Positions 55,381 to 63,180 of a stretch of 64,000 nt of DNA are shown one piece after another. The notes under the pieces are model-generated. The model made no database searches, was not told the DNA's origin, and was given only the letters and a program-made list of their open reading frames with translations. This DNA comes from Saccharospirillaceae bacterium (GTDB lineage Bacteria > Pseudomonadota > Gammaproteobacteria > Pseudomonadales > Oceanobacteraceae): the NCBI GenBank assembly GCA_022448365.1, contig JAKVCS010000001.1:62001-126000 (forward strand). The letters are read 5' to 3'. The translations under genes were made by a program, and so were the position numbers. Position 1 is the stretch's first letter. Each line of letters starts with the position of its first letter.

Positions 55381-56520
55381 TCAATCCGGCGCCGTCACTT
55401 CGGTTAACGCCAGAATTAATTCATCGGTAATTTCTGCTTTACGCCAACCCGCCAGACTGTCAGGCAGAGCGTACTTTCCTGATGCCATTCCCGAGCGCAG
55501 CAAGGCTTCAAGGGCTTTTTTCTTCACCAGAAGGTCGGCCGGAATATTCAGCTGCTCTGCTTTTTCCACAATGATCTTTTTCAGATCTTTCAGTGTCTGA
55601 CCAACTTGCGGTGATAGTGGCTTATCCAGCTGCTTGGGCCAATAACGACTTTCCATGGCCAATGCTTGCTCAATGATTTTCAGTACAACCTTTCCATCTT
55701 GTCGTGCAGAAGCCGGCTTCATTCCCGAACGGATTAACTGATCGTGGTTCTTTACTTTGTAGCGGGCAAGATTCCACAGGGTATTGTCATCAACCACTTT
55801 ATTTCGTGGTACATCGCGCTCACGCGCCTGTTGTTCGCGCCACACAACAAGCTGTTGCAACACAAATTGCTCCTGGGCGCGTAATTTCCACGCCAGCTTC
55901 ACGCGGCGATAGTGCTCTGCCAACACTTCAGGTGCCTTTGCCTGCTCCACAAGCCGATCACAATCTTCTGCCAGCCAGGCTTCACGCTGCATTTTTTTTA
56001 GCTGAGCAATTAGCTTGGGATAAAGACGATACAAATAATGCACATCGGCCACAGCATACTGTACCTGCTCTTCACGTAGCGGGCGCTCCAGCCAATTCGA
56101 ACGCGTCTCGCCCTTTGGCAAATCAATGCCCAAAACGGCAGATACAACACGTTGAAATCCCATGGATCCCCCCAGGCCAGCAAGCGCTGCGGCGTGTTGA
56201 CTGTCGGCCAGAGGCGCAGGAACGCACCCCACTAATTGCCGACAAACCTCGAGGTCTTCAGCGCAGGCGTGAAACACCTTTACGATCAGAGGGTGCTCAA
56301 ATATCTCACGCAATGGCTGCCAATCATCAATTACCAGAGGATCAATCAGGTAATCTCCGTCACTGGAAGTGATCTGAATCAAACCGGCTTTAGGATAAAA
56401 CGTCGTTGTTCTGACAAATTCAGTATCAACAGCGAGATACGCCTCTCCCTGCCACAGATTGCAGGCTTCCTGCAACGCCTGGTTATCGGCAATCCAGTTC
56501 GGCTGAAATAATTCAGTCAC
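55381..56520 (-). CDS. rnd: Ribonuclease D
   Basis: 379 residues from a GTG at 56520 that overlaps the recR stop by 8 bases. DEDD exonuclease motifs: VDTEFVR (Asp-Glu) near residue 34, FHACAEDLEVC near 83, and the YAVADVHYLYRLYPKL block near 154, followed by two HRDC-like helical domains (LQQLVVWREQQARERD and the C-terminal GVAKK-like region). It trims tRNA 3' ends and other small RNAs. The length matches the family. Confidence 0.95.
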   Translation of the reverse strand: MTELFQPNWIADNQALQEACNLWQGEAYLAVDTEFVRTTTFYPKAGLIQITSSDGDYLIDPLVIDDWQPLREIFEHPLIVKVFHACAEDLEVCRQLVGCVPAPLADSQHAAALAGLGGSMGFQRVVSAVLGIDLPKGETRSNWLERPLREEQVQYAVADVHYLYRLYPKLIAQLKKMQREAWLAEDCDRLVEQAKAPEVLAEHYRRVKLAWKLRAQEQFVLQQLVVWREQQARERDVPRNKVVDDNTLWNLARYKVKNHDQLIRSGMKPASARQDGKVVLKIIEQALAMESRYWPKQLDKPLSPQVGQTLKDLKKIIVEKAEQLNIPADLLVKKKALEALLRSGMASGKYALPDSLAGWRKAEITDELILALTEVTAPD

Positions 56521-57061
56521 TGCTTTTGACCCCGTTAGTGTTTAGATGTTGCAGAAAGTCATCGACAGACCAGCTGCGTAACGACATTTCCGGCAACAGA
56601 TTGCGAATAAACTGCTCGGTCACCTGAGCCTCAACACCGCCTTCTAACTGCAACCAGACGGCAACAGGCTGCAGCTGTGCAGTCAAACGCTTTAATTGTG
56701 CCAAACCCAGTTCAGTTGGCCCGCAGCCCGCGGCGGGTGATAACAAACCGTGCAAAACGAAAACACGCCCGGTGAATCCATTTGCTTGCCAAAACACCGC
56801 CTGATCCGCTTGCTCCACGACCAGCAACTCGTTCGAAATGGCATCACGACATCCATCGCAACTGGTTCTGACTGGCATGCGACAGTATTCACAGTGAGTG
56901 AATTTCTGTGCCGATTGAAGGCGATCGGCTAATTCACCGGTACTCGCCTGATTAAAAACATGCCTGGCAAGGCGCTTCGCAGCCTTTGGGCCGACACCAG
57001 GCAATGCGTCAAAGCTCTGTTCCAGACTCTGAAATAACTCAGCGAATTCGTTTTTGTTCAA
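56513..57061 (-). CDS. recR: Recombination mediator RecR
   Basis: 182 residues, near 20 shorter than E. coli RecR. Helix-hairpin-helix LPGVGPKAAKRLARHVF, four-Cys zinc finger CEYCRMPVRTSCDGC, and a Toprim domain beginning LLVVEQADQAVFW, with GLLSPAAGCGPTELGL. The Toprim part is diverged relative to E. coli (VVEQADQAV rather than VVESPADIYA). RecR loads RecA with RecF and RecO. The dnaX-ybaB-recR order is universal in these bacteria, so the family call is firm despite divergence. Confidence 0.93.
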   Translation of the reverse strand: MNKNEFAELFQSLEQSFDALPGVGPKAAKRLARHVFNQASTGELADRLQSAQKFTHCEYCRMPVRTSCDGCRDAISNELLVVEQADQAVFWQANGFTGRVFVLHGLLSPAAGCGPTELGLAQLKRLTAQLQPVAVWLQLEGGVEAQVTEQFIRNLLPEMSLRSWSVDDFLQHLNTNGVKSSD

Positions 57062-57088
57062 TGTCTGTCGCTACTTTTACTCAACCGA

Positions 57089-57415
57089 TCAGAACGGCAT
57101 TTTCATACCGGGTGGCAAGCCCATGCCAGCCGTCATCTTAGACATTTGCTCCTGACTGTTGGCTTCGATCTTGCGCACAGCGTCATTGACCGCAGCAGCC
57201 AGCAAATCCTCTAACATTTCTTTGTCTTCTTCCATCACAGAGTCGTCCAGCTCAACACGCTTAACGTCATGACGACCGTTCATGGTGACTTTGACCAGGC
57301 CAGCACCAGACTCTCCGGTTACTTCCGCCTCTGCCAGTTTTGCCTGAGCTTCCTGCATTTGCTCTTGCATCTTCTGGGCCTGCTTCATCAGGTTACCCAT
57401 ACCACCTTTAATCAT
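57089..57415 (-). CDS. ybaB: Nucleoid-associated protein YbaB/EbfC
   Basis: 108 residues with the conserved N-terminal [19 protein letters not shown] helix and the [19 protein letters not shown] region, ending [12 protein letters not shown]. YbaB binds DNA as a dimer and affects nucleoid structure. It lies between dnaX and recR with short gaps, the standard operon. Confidence 0.96.
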   Translation of the reverse strand: MIKGGMGNLMKQAQKMQEQMQEAQAKLAEAEVTGESGAGLVKVTMNGRHDVKRVELDDSVMEEDKEMLEDLLAAAVNDAVRKIEANSQEQMSKMTAGMGLPPGMKMPF

Positions 57416-57446
57416 ACTTCGACCTCTTCAAACTGTAGGTTTTTCT

Positions 57447-59402
57447 TTAATTCGCCGGACGGATACTGTCTTCTATGACAAAGCCACCCATCTCTGTGAG
57501 AATCTGATTCACAACCGGATCAGATTCAATGGATTGTTTCGCAGCATAAAAAGCTTCGGCCTGCTCGCGTTGACGTCGCTGTTCCGGTGTTTCACCGCGC
57601 GGCGATTGCAACGACATTTCAATTTTCGCGCCCGGGAGCAACTGTTGCAATGCATCCTGAATTCGACCGACCTGGCTGGCATTAAACAACGCGCCTTGTG
57701 CCGGATCGACATCGAAAACCAATGCTTCTCCGTTCACATCAATCAATGCACTGTTGCGTGCAATCGCCTGAGGCAAACCCGCCAGCGGTAACTGCTGAAC
57801 CCACTGCCACCAGTTATGTGGCTGAAGCGGATCGAGCTGTTCTGCATCCTGCTTAGCTTCTTTTACTGTCTCTGCGGCCTTCGTCACGAGCGGAGTCTCA
57901 AGTTCGACCGGTGTCTGTTCCGCCTGCTTCAAACGTTCTTCGATCGAGAAAACCGGTGCCCTATGTTCAGCGGCATCAACACGCTCTGAACCACCATCAA
58001 CAGGATCATCAACACCAGCGGTATCACCAACACCCTCTGAGTCATCAACAGCAACGGCATCCTGCACACAATTGGTATCAACAACCTCCTGAGCTACAGC
58101 AGGTTCCCCATTCTGGTCGACGGGAGCGGTGACGCCATCATCACCTGCGACCTGATGCAGAGCAGCGACCGAAGACACGGCTGCCGGGTCACTGCTCAGT
58201 CGCTTTTTTTTTTCGTCCTCAGCCACCGGTTCAGCAATCGTTGCAACGGAAGTGCCTTGCTCAATCATGGGTGGTGCCTGCAGCGCAGAATTCAGATCGA
58301 GATCAACCGGTGCTTGAGGCGCCGGACGGAATGCCAACATACGTAACAAAATCATTTCAAAACCCTGGCGAGGATCTGGCGCCAGATTCAGATCAGCACG
58401 TCCGGATAAAGCAATCTGATAATACAATTGCAGGTCTTCGGCTTGCATACTCATCGAAAGTTGCAGGATGGCTTCACGATCCCCCTGCGAATTTTCAATC
58501 GCGTCCGGAACCACCTGAGCCAATGATGCCCGGTGCCAGATATGCAACAGTCCTTGCAAGACCTCGTCGTAATCCGGTCCATGCTCAGCCATCGCAGCAA
58601 TTTCTGCCAGCACATCAGCCGCATTGGCCTTTGCCATCACCTCTGCCAATTTAAACAGGCGACCGCGATCCATAGTACCCAGCATTGCATTGACCTGGCT
58701 TTCCCCGACCATTCCCTCGCCGTAAGCAATGGCCTGATCAGTCAGCGATAATGCATCACGCATACTGCCCTGCGCAGCGCGCCCCAACTGCCACAGCGCC
58801 GGCTCTTCAAACTGCATTTTCTCTGCCTCAAGCACCTGAGCCAGATAGCTAACAATTTTCTCCGGCGTCATATTCTTCAGACTGAACTGCAGACAGCGCG
58901 ACAAAATCGTCACAGGTAACTTTTGCGGGTCGGTCGTTGCCAGAAGAAACTTTACGTGGGCAGGCGGTTCCTCCAAAGTCTTCAGCAAGGCATTAAAGCT
59001 GTGTGTCGAAAGCATATGCACTTCATCGATCAGGTAGACCTTGAAGCGCCCTCGTGTTGGCGCATACTGGACATTGTCCAATAGCTCGCGGGTATCTTCG
59101 ACCTTGGTTCGCGATGCAGCATCCACTTCAATCAGATCAACGAAACGACCTTCCGCAATTTCCTGGCAAGAGGCGCAAGTGCCGCAAGGACGCGCACTCA
59201 CCCCCTGCTCACAGTTAAGACATTTCGCTAAAATCCGGGCAATGGTGGTTTTACCGACACCTCGTGTACCGGTAAACAAATAGGCGTGATGCAGACGTTC
59301 TTCGTTCAGCGCATTGATCAGCGCACGCAGCACATGCTCCTGCCCCACCATTTCATCAAAGAAACGCGGGCGCCATTTTCGAGCAAGTACTTGATAACTC
59401 AT
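57447..59402 (-). CDS. dnaX: DNA polymerase III tau/gamma subunit DnaX
   Basis: 651 residues for full-length tau, from the ATG at 59402 (GGAA five bases upstream). Walker A GTRGVGKTTIARILAK at residue 45, four-Cys zinc site (CLNC ... CGTCASC), Walker B VYLIDEVHMLSTHSFNALLKTLEEPP in part and SRC motif. The acidic linker (about 400-530) and C-terminal DnaE/DnaB-binding domains follow. A programmed -1 frameshift at 58203-58209 would instead give gamma of 404 residues. It is the clamp-loader ATPase of the replisome, first gene of the dnaX-ybaB-recR operon. Confidence 0.96.
   Translation of the reverse strand: MSYQVLARKWRPRFFDEMVGQEHVLRALINALNEERLHHAYLFTGTRGVGKTTIARILAKCLNCEQGVSARPCGTCASCQEIAEGRFVDLIEVDAASRTKVEDTRELLDNVQYAPTRGRFKVYLIDEVHMLSTHSFNALLKTLEEPPAHVKFLLATTDPQKLPVTILSRCLQFSLKNMTPEKIVSYLAQVLEAEKMQFEEPALWQLGRAAQGSMRDALSLTDQAIAYGEGMVGESQVNAMLGTMDRGRLFKLAEVMAKANAADVLAEIAAMAEHGPDYDEVLQGLLHIWHRASLAQVVPDAIENSQGDREAILQLSMSMQAEDLQLYYQIALSGRADLNLAPDPRQGFEMILLRMLAFRPAPQAPVDLDLNSALQAPPMIEQGTSVATIAEPVAEDEKKKRLSSDPAAVSSVAALHQVAGDDGVTAPVDQNGEPAVAQEVVDTNCVQDAVAVDDSEGVGDTAGVDDPVDGGSERVDAAEHRAPVFSIEERLKQAEQTPVELETPLVTKAAETVKEAKQDAEQLDPLQPHNWWQWVQQLPLAGLPQAIARNSALIDVNGEALVFDVDPAQGALFNASQVGRIQDALQQLLPGAKIEMSLQSPRGETPEQRRQREQAEAFYAAKQSIESDPVVNQILTEMGGFVIEDSIRPAN
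58160..58213 (-). promoter_or_regulatory. Programmed -1 ribosomal frameshift signal in dnaX (tau/gamma)
   Basis: On the minus strand the zero-frame codons read GAA AAA AAA AAG CGA, giving slippery heptamer A AAA AAG at 58209-58203 inside a run of ten As. After a -1 slip, the ribosome reads GCG ACT GAG CAG and then TGA at 58191-58189. Five bases after the slippery site an 11-bp stem, GAGCAGTGACC (58197-58187) with GGTCGCTGCTC (58170-58160), with one T.G pair, encloses a 16-base loop. This is the classic E. coli dnaX layout and gives a 404-residue gamma. Confidence 0.87.
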
Positions 59403-59438
59403 GAATTTTCCAATCAGGAAGGTTGCACATGGTTGCGC

Positions 59439-59467
59439 ATAATACCGCGAAGAATAAGGAAAGTCAG
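59439..59467 (-). promoter_or_regulatory. dnaX promoter
   Basis: Minus-strand CTGACT (59467-59462) and TATTAT (59444-59439) with exactly 17 bases between, about 37 bases upstream of the dnaX ATG. It lies just past the 3' end of ffs. Confidence 0.6.
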
Positions 59468-59484
59468 TGACAAGATTTGGAGAT

Positions 59485-59590
59485 GACCTCCGCCAGCCAC
59501 ACCCCGGCACACGAGTCAGCTACTACCGTTGCTCCCTTCCGGGCCTGGCGGGGTTCGCAGCCTATCATTGCGAGGGGACCGACAGAGGCC
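59485..59590 (-). ncRNA. ffs: Signal recognition particle 4.5S RNA
   Basis: The minus strand contains the highly conserved SRP core CCCGGAAGGGAGCAACGG, with the tetraloop region and the distal GCGTGTGCCGGGG-like block (here CTCGTGTGCCGGGGTGTGG). The flanks GGCCTCTGTCGG (from 59590) and CTGGCGGAGGTC (to 59485) pair along 12 positions, several as G.U, forming the terminal stem. Length about 106 bases matches bacterial short SRP RNA. It pairs with Ffh to target membrane proteins. It lies upstream of dnaX in the same direction, as in many gammaproteobacteria. Confidence 0.95.
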
Positions 59591-59599
59591 ACCACAACA

Positions 59600-59617
59600 A
59601 CCTGAAGAACTTCAGGT
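59600..59617 (-). other. Palindromic hairpin in the ffs precursor leader
   Basis: ACCTGAAG and CTTCAGGT with a 2-base centre, nine bases upstream of the mature ffs 5' end and starting where the ffs transcript is predicted to begin. It is presumably removed with the leader during 5' maturation. The same arms occur at 8286-8309. Confidence 0.45.
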
Positions 59618-59623
59618 GGGCGC

Positions 59624-59651
59624 ACTTTATCAAAACTCAATTTAAAATCAA
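59624..59651 (-). promoter_or_regulatory. ffs promoter
   Basis: Minus-strand TTGATT (59651-59646) and TAAAGT (59629-59624) with 16 bases between, followed by a GC-rich discriminator (GCGCCC), as in stringently controlled stable RNA promoters. Predicted start near 59617, 27 bases before the mature 5' end. Confidence 0.55.
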
Positions 59652-59655
59652 GCAG

Positions 59656-60219
59656 TTATCCACCAACCAATTGATTTTCTACCGACTGTACCGGCAAGGC
59701 TTCGATAAATTGTTTCATGCGTGACTGTGGGCCGTAATATTTTGGCCGAGAGAAATAATCCGAGGTGGTGCCTGATACTCGTTGCTCAACCACTTCATCT
59801 TCAAAAAAGATGCGCAGTATCACGCGCTTACCGGAACTGATGCTAACAAGCTCACCTTCTGTGACCGCAAACTCATTGCAGCCTGCCGCCCCTTTACCTG
59901 CCTGCTGCAGATAGGTGAGCTTGCCATCGAGGTAAAGCACCAAAGGCTTCTCAGGCTGCAAACTGCGGTCGCGGCTATCGCACAATTCTAATCGCAGCTC
60001 CTCTCCTTTTTGCCAACGCGCACCCAGCGACAATTCAGGCAATCCATACAATGGCACCGGAACAAGGTGAACCAATCCCAGTTGGCGTTCTATTTCGCCA
60101 ATAACAGGTGGGGTATCGGCAACGGCGTTGCCTTTAACAGACGGGGTATTAGTACAACCCGCAACTATGACCGCGAGTAACAAAAGCCAGCTGCCGCGCA
60201 GCATCAACATCTTATCCAT
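59656..60219 (-). CDS. Hypothetical lipoprotein
   Basis: 187 residues with a lipoprotein signal (SWLLLLAVIVAGCTNT, Cys near residue 22). A beta-rich domain follows: GARWQKGEELRLELCDSRDR, LVLYLDGKLTYLQQAGKG, RVILRIFFEDEVVEQRVSG. Not recognised. GGAAGG is ten bases before the ATG. Its stop lies five bases from the ffs -35 box. Confidence 0.75.
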   Translation of the reverse strand: MDKMLMLRGSWLLLLAVIVAGCTNTPSVKGNAVADTPPVIGEIERQLGLVHLVPVPLYGLPELSLGARWQKGEELRLELCDSRDRSLQPEKPLVLYLDGKLTYLQQAGKGAAGCNEFAVTEGELVSISSGKRVILRIFFEDEVVEQRVSGTTSDYFSRPKYYGPQSRMKQFIEALPVQSVENQLVGG

Positions 60220-60337
60220 AAGAATTAAACCTTCCCTGACTTTCGTTCCTGATAATTTTATCCGGAACGCATTTTATGAAACATCCTTTTTGCGATCAAC
60301 ACCTAGTTGACCTAATCGTCAATTTCCTACATTGATA

Positions 60338-60607
60338 TCAGATATGAAGCCATTGCTTCAAAGCGAGTTCAATTACCTCAGCGCGAGTCAGATTCAGTTC
60401 GTCACGAACGTCATCAAGGCGACGAACAACATCACCGTCTACCTTAACTTCGAGGCGATGCATACCAGCCGCCTTGTCACGCTGACGCTGACTACGCTTG
60501 TTATGCTTACACTGTAGCGCACGATCATATGGATTGCTGCGTGGCCTTCCAGGTCTGCGGCGGGTAAACATATCGATGGTCGTGCGATCTTCAGGTTGTA
60601 CAGACAT
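60338..60607 (-). CDS. LexA-regulated-type small basic protein, ribbon-helix-helix-like
   Basis: 89 residues from the ATG at 60607: DRTTIDMFTRRRPGRPRSNPYDR, split here as DRTTIDMFTR and RRPGRPRSNPYDR, then KHNKRSQRQRDKAAGMHRLEVKVD and a C-terminal helix pair (VVRRLDDVRDELNLTRAEVIELAL). This matches proteins named LexA-regulated, with an AT-hook-like RPGRPR and an RHH-type C-terminus, suggesting DNA binding. No LexA box (CTGT-N8-ACAG) was seen upstream. Confidence 0.82.
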   Translation of the reverse strand: MSVQPEDRTTIDMFTRRRPGRPRSNPYDRALQCKHNKRSQRQRDKAAGMHRLEVKVDGDVVRRLDDVRDELNLTRAEVIELALKQWLHI

Positions 60608-60731
60608 AACAGGCTCGGACAATTAACCGCGCAATTATCCGCGATAGTCTTTTAAAATCAATACACTTGCGTCATCCAAGGGTTCACAATAGGGTGATCG
60701 AACGAGATTTACAGGACGAAGTGATTTTTAC

Positions 60732-63116
60732 ATGAGCCAGGACACACAATTGCAGCCTGAGAAGCTGTGCCTTTCCATTAGCGAAAGCCAGCTGAATTTT
60801 ACCTCCACTGCTGATCTGGATGAATTCCAGGGCGTTCTCGGCCAAGACAGAGCCGTCAATGCCATCCAGTTTGGCGTCGCCATGAACCGCCCTGGCTATA
60901 ACATTTTTGTCATGGGCGATACCGGCACCGGGCGTTCATCCTACGTTAAAGACTACCTGAAAAGTGAAGCGAAACGTCAACATACGCCCAACGTCTGGTG
61001 CTACGTCAATAATTTCAAGAATCCTCGTGAGCCTAAAGCCCTTGAGCTGATGCCAGAGCAGGCGTCTCAATTTAAAGAACGTATTGCCACCCTGATTGAT
61101 CAGCTGTTGGCGACCTTCCCGGCCGCACTGGAACACCCAGCGTACCAGCAAAAGAAATCGGCCATCGATTACGTTTTTAATCGTAAATACGATCGCGCCA
61201 TTGAAACTGTTGAGCGTGAAGCACACAAACGAGGCGTGGCCCTGTACCGCGACGCCTCGACCATTAGCTTTACGCCTATGCGCGACGGTAAAGCGCTGGA
61301 TGAAACCGAATTTGCCCAGTTAAGCGAAGATGAACGGGAAACCTTTCACGACGACATTGGTGAACTGGAACAAATGCTTAGCGAACAACTGGCTGAGCTG
61401 CCACAATGGAAGCGAGAAAGCAGCGACTCATTACGCCAGTTAAACCAAACCACCATCAAAGATGCGATAGCACCCCTGCTCAATCCGATTCGGGATGATT
61501 TTCATGAACAAGGCGCTTTGATCGGTTATCTTGATGAAATGGAAGAACACCTGCCGCGCCTGGTACTGGAAGAACTGGTCGAAGAAAAGATGCTTGAGCT
61601 GCGCGAGGAATATGTAAAGCGCTCAAGTATGGAAGAATCGTTAATGCCAAACTTCGCCACACAACATGAAAGCGATAGTGGTGCCCCAGTGGTTTACGAA
61701 CCGCACCCAAGTTACGGCAATTTGTTCGGCCGCATTGAATACGCCAGCGACCAGGGAGCGCTGGTAACTAACTTTCAGCGAATTTGCGCCGGCGCATTGC
61801 ACAAAGCCAATGGTGGCTACCTGATTCTCGACGCCGAAAAAGTATTGAGCGAACCTTGGGTTTGGGATGCACTGAAACGCTCCTTGCAATCCAAACAACT
61901 CAAGCTCGATTCGCCGTATTCAGAGATGGGGCTGATCAATACCACCAGCTTATTACCGGAACTGATTCCTCTCGATGTAAAACTGGTACTAATTGGCTCA
62001 CGCCAGATTTATTACCTGCTACAGGAATACGACGAAGACTTTAAACGGCTATTTCGCGCGGTGGTCGACTTCGACTCAGATTTACCGCTGAACGATGACA
62101 ACCTGACGGGTTATGCACGGTTACTGAAGAGTCGCACCAATGAACAAGGTTACGCCGACCTGAGCCGCGACGCCGTTGTACGCATGGTGCAATTCAGCGC
62201 CCGACTGGCCGAACAACAGGATGTCATCAGCGCTCGCATTGGAGAACAATTTGATTTGTTAGCCGAGGCTGATTTTTTACGTCAACTGGCCGGAGATGCA
62301 GTCATTGATCGTTTGCATCTCAACCGCGCCATCGCAGCCAAGCAAGAGCGCACCGGTCGGGTGTACGATAAGCTGTTCGAGCAAATGATGGACGGTACGG
62401 TACTGCTGGAGACCGGGGGCCAGGCCATCGGTAAAATTAACGGCTTAACCGTAATGGCCCTGGGCGATACCAGTTTTGGTTCGCCTGCGCGCATTACCAC
62501 AACGGTTTACCCGGGCTCCAAAGGCGTGGTGGATATCGAGCGTGAAGTTTCTCTCGGTCAGGCGATCCATTCCAAAGGTGTCATGATTCTCAGCGGCTTC
62601 CTCGGTAATCGCTACGCGCAGAAATTCCCGCTGGCCATATCCGCCCATATCGCGATGGAACAGTCCTATGGCTACATCGACGGCGACAGCGCCTCGCTGG
62701 GCGAGCTGGTGTGTCTGATTTCGGCTTTAATTCACTCACCTATCGATCAGAGTTACGCGATTACCGGTTCAGTCAATCAATACGGCGAAGTTCAGGCAAT
62801 TGGTGGCGTAAACGAAAAAATAGAGGGCTTTTTCCGACTGTGTAAAGCGCGCGGTTTAACCGGCAACCAGGGCGTTATTATTCCGGCATCCAACGCCAAT
62901 AACCTGCTGCTAAAACAAGAGGTGATTGATGCCGCAGCTGCTGGTGAATTCAGTGTTTACGCGGTCTCACACGTTGATCAGGCCATTGAAATTTTGCTCA
63001 ATCGTGAAGCCGGTGTGGCCGATACTAACGGCGATTTCCCTGAAGGCAGTGTAAATGGCGACATCATCAAGCGCCTGGAAGAGATTTCTAAAATGGGCGA
63101 CAAAAAGCCAGATTAA
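60732..63116 (+). CDS. LonB-like ATP-dependent protease
   Basis: 794 residues. N-terminal AAA part with Walker A GDTGTGRSSYVKDY near residue 62, and a long helical insertion of about 200 residues before GNLFGRIEYASDQG. The C-terminal S16 domain has the catalytic dyad Ser653 (GDSAS) and Lys696 (GGVNEKIEGF), exactly 43 residues apart as in E. coli Lon. It is the bacterial LonB/YcbZ-like family with an atypical insertion, likely soluble. It is divergent from the LexA-regulated-type gene. Physiological substrates unknown. Confidence 0.93.
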   Translation: MSQDTQLQPEKLCLSISESQLNFTSTADLDEFQGVLGQDRAVNAIQFGVAMNRPGYNIFVMGDTGTGRSSYVKDYLKSEAKRQHTPNVWCYVNNFKNPREPKALELMPEQASQFKERIATLIDQLLATFPAALEHPAYQQKKSAIDYVFNRKYDRAIETVEREAHKRGVALYRDASTISFTPMRDGKALDETEFAQLSEDERETFHDDIGELEQMLSEQLAELPQWKRESSDSLRQLNQTTIKDAIAPLLNPIRDDFHEQGALIGYLDEMEEHLPRLVLEELVEEKMLELREEYVKRSSMEESLMPNFATQHESDSGAPVVYEPHPSYGNLFGRIEYASDQGALVTNFQRICAGALHKANGGYLILDAEKVLSEPWVWDALKRSLQSKQLKLDSPYSEMGLINTTSLLPELIPLDVKLVLIGSRQIYYLLQEYDEDFKRLFRAVVDFDSDLPLNDDNLTGYARLLKSRTNEQGYADLSRDAVVRMVQFSARLAEQQDVISARIGEQFDLLAEADFLRQLAGDAVIDRLHLNRAIAAKQERTGRVYDKLFEQMMDGTVLLETGGQAIGKINGLTVMALGDTSFGSPARITTTVYPGSKGVVDIEREVSLGQAIHSKGVMILSGFLGNRYAQKFPLAISAHIAMEQSYGYIDGDSASLGELVCLISALIHSPIDQSYAITGSVNQYGEVQAIGGVNEKIEGFFRLCKARGLTGNQGVIIPASNANNLLLKQEVIDAAAAGEFSVYAVSHVDQAIEILLNREAGVADTNGDFPEGSVNGDIIKRLEEISKMGDKKPD

Positions 63117-63131
63117 CGTAAGCACATAAAA

Positions 63132-63180
63132 CCGCTCAGGGGATCTGCCACAGCGGCAGGTCCCCTCGTGACGTGAGCGG
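63132..63180. terminator. Nested hairpins between convergent lonB-like and ygiQ genes
   Basis: An inner 12-bp stem (63138-63149 with 63155-63166, one T.G pair, 5-base loop) lies within outer arms CCGCTCA (63132-63138) and TGAGCGG (63174-63180). The last arm touches the ygiQ stop. It lacks a U-run but is strong and symmetric, fitting a bidirectional terminator. Confidence 0.65.

Noticed and set aside
55704-56372. 222-codon plus-strand open frame opposite rnd
   Set aside because: Antisense shadow of a verified RNase D gene, with no start signal and no recognisable domain.
60600-60640. Possible LexA box near the LexA-regulated-type gene
   Set aside because: CTGT and ACAG words are present but not at the 8-base spacing; no match to the consensus.
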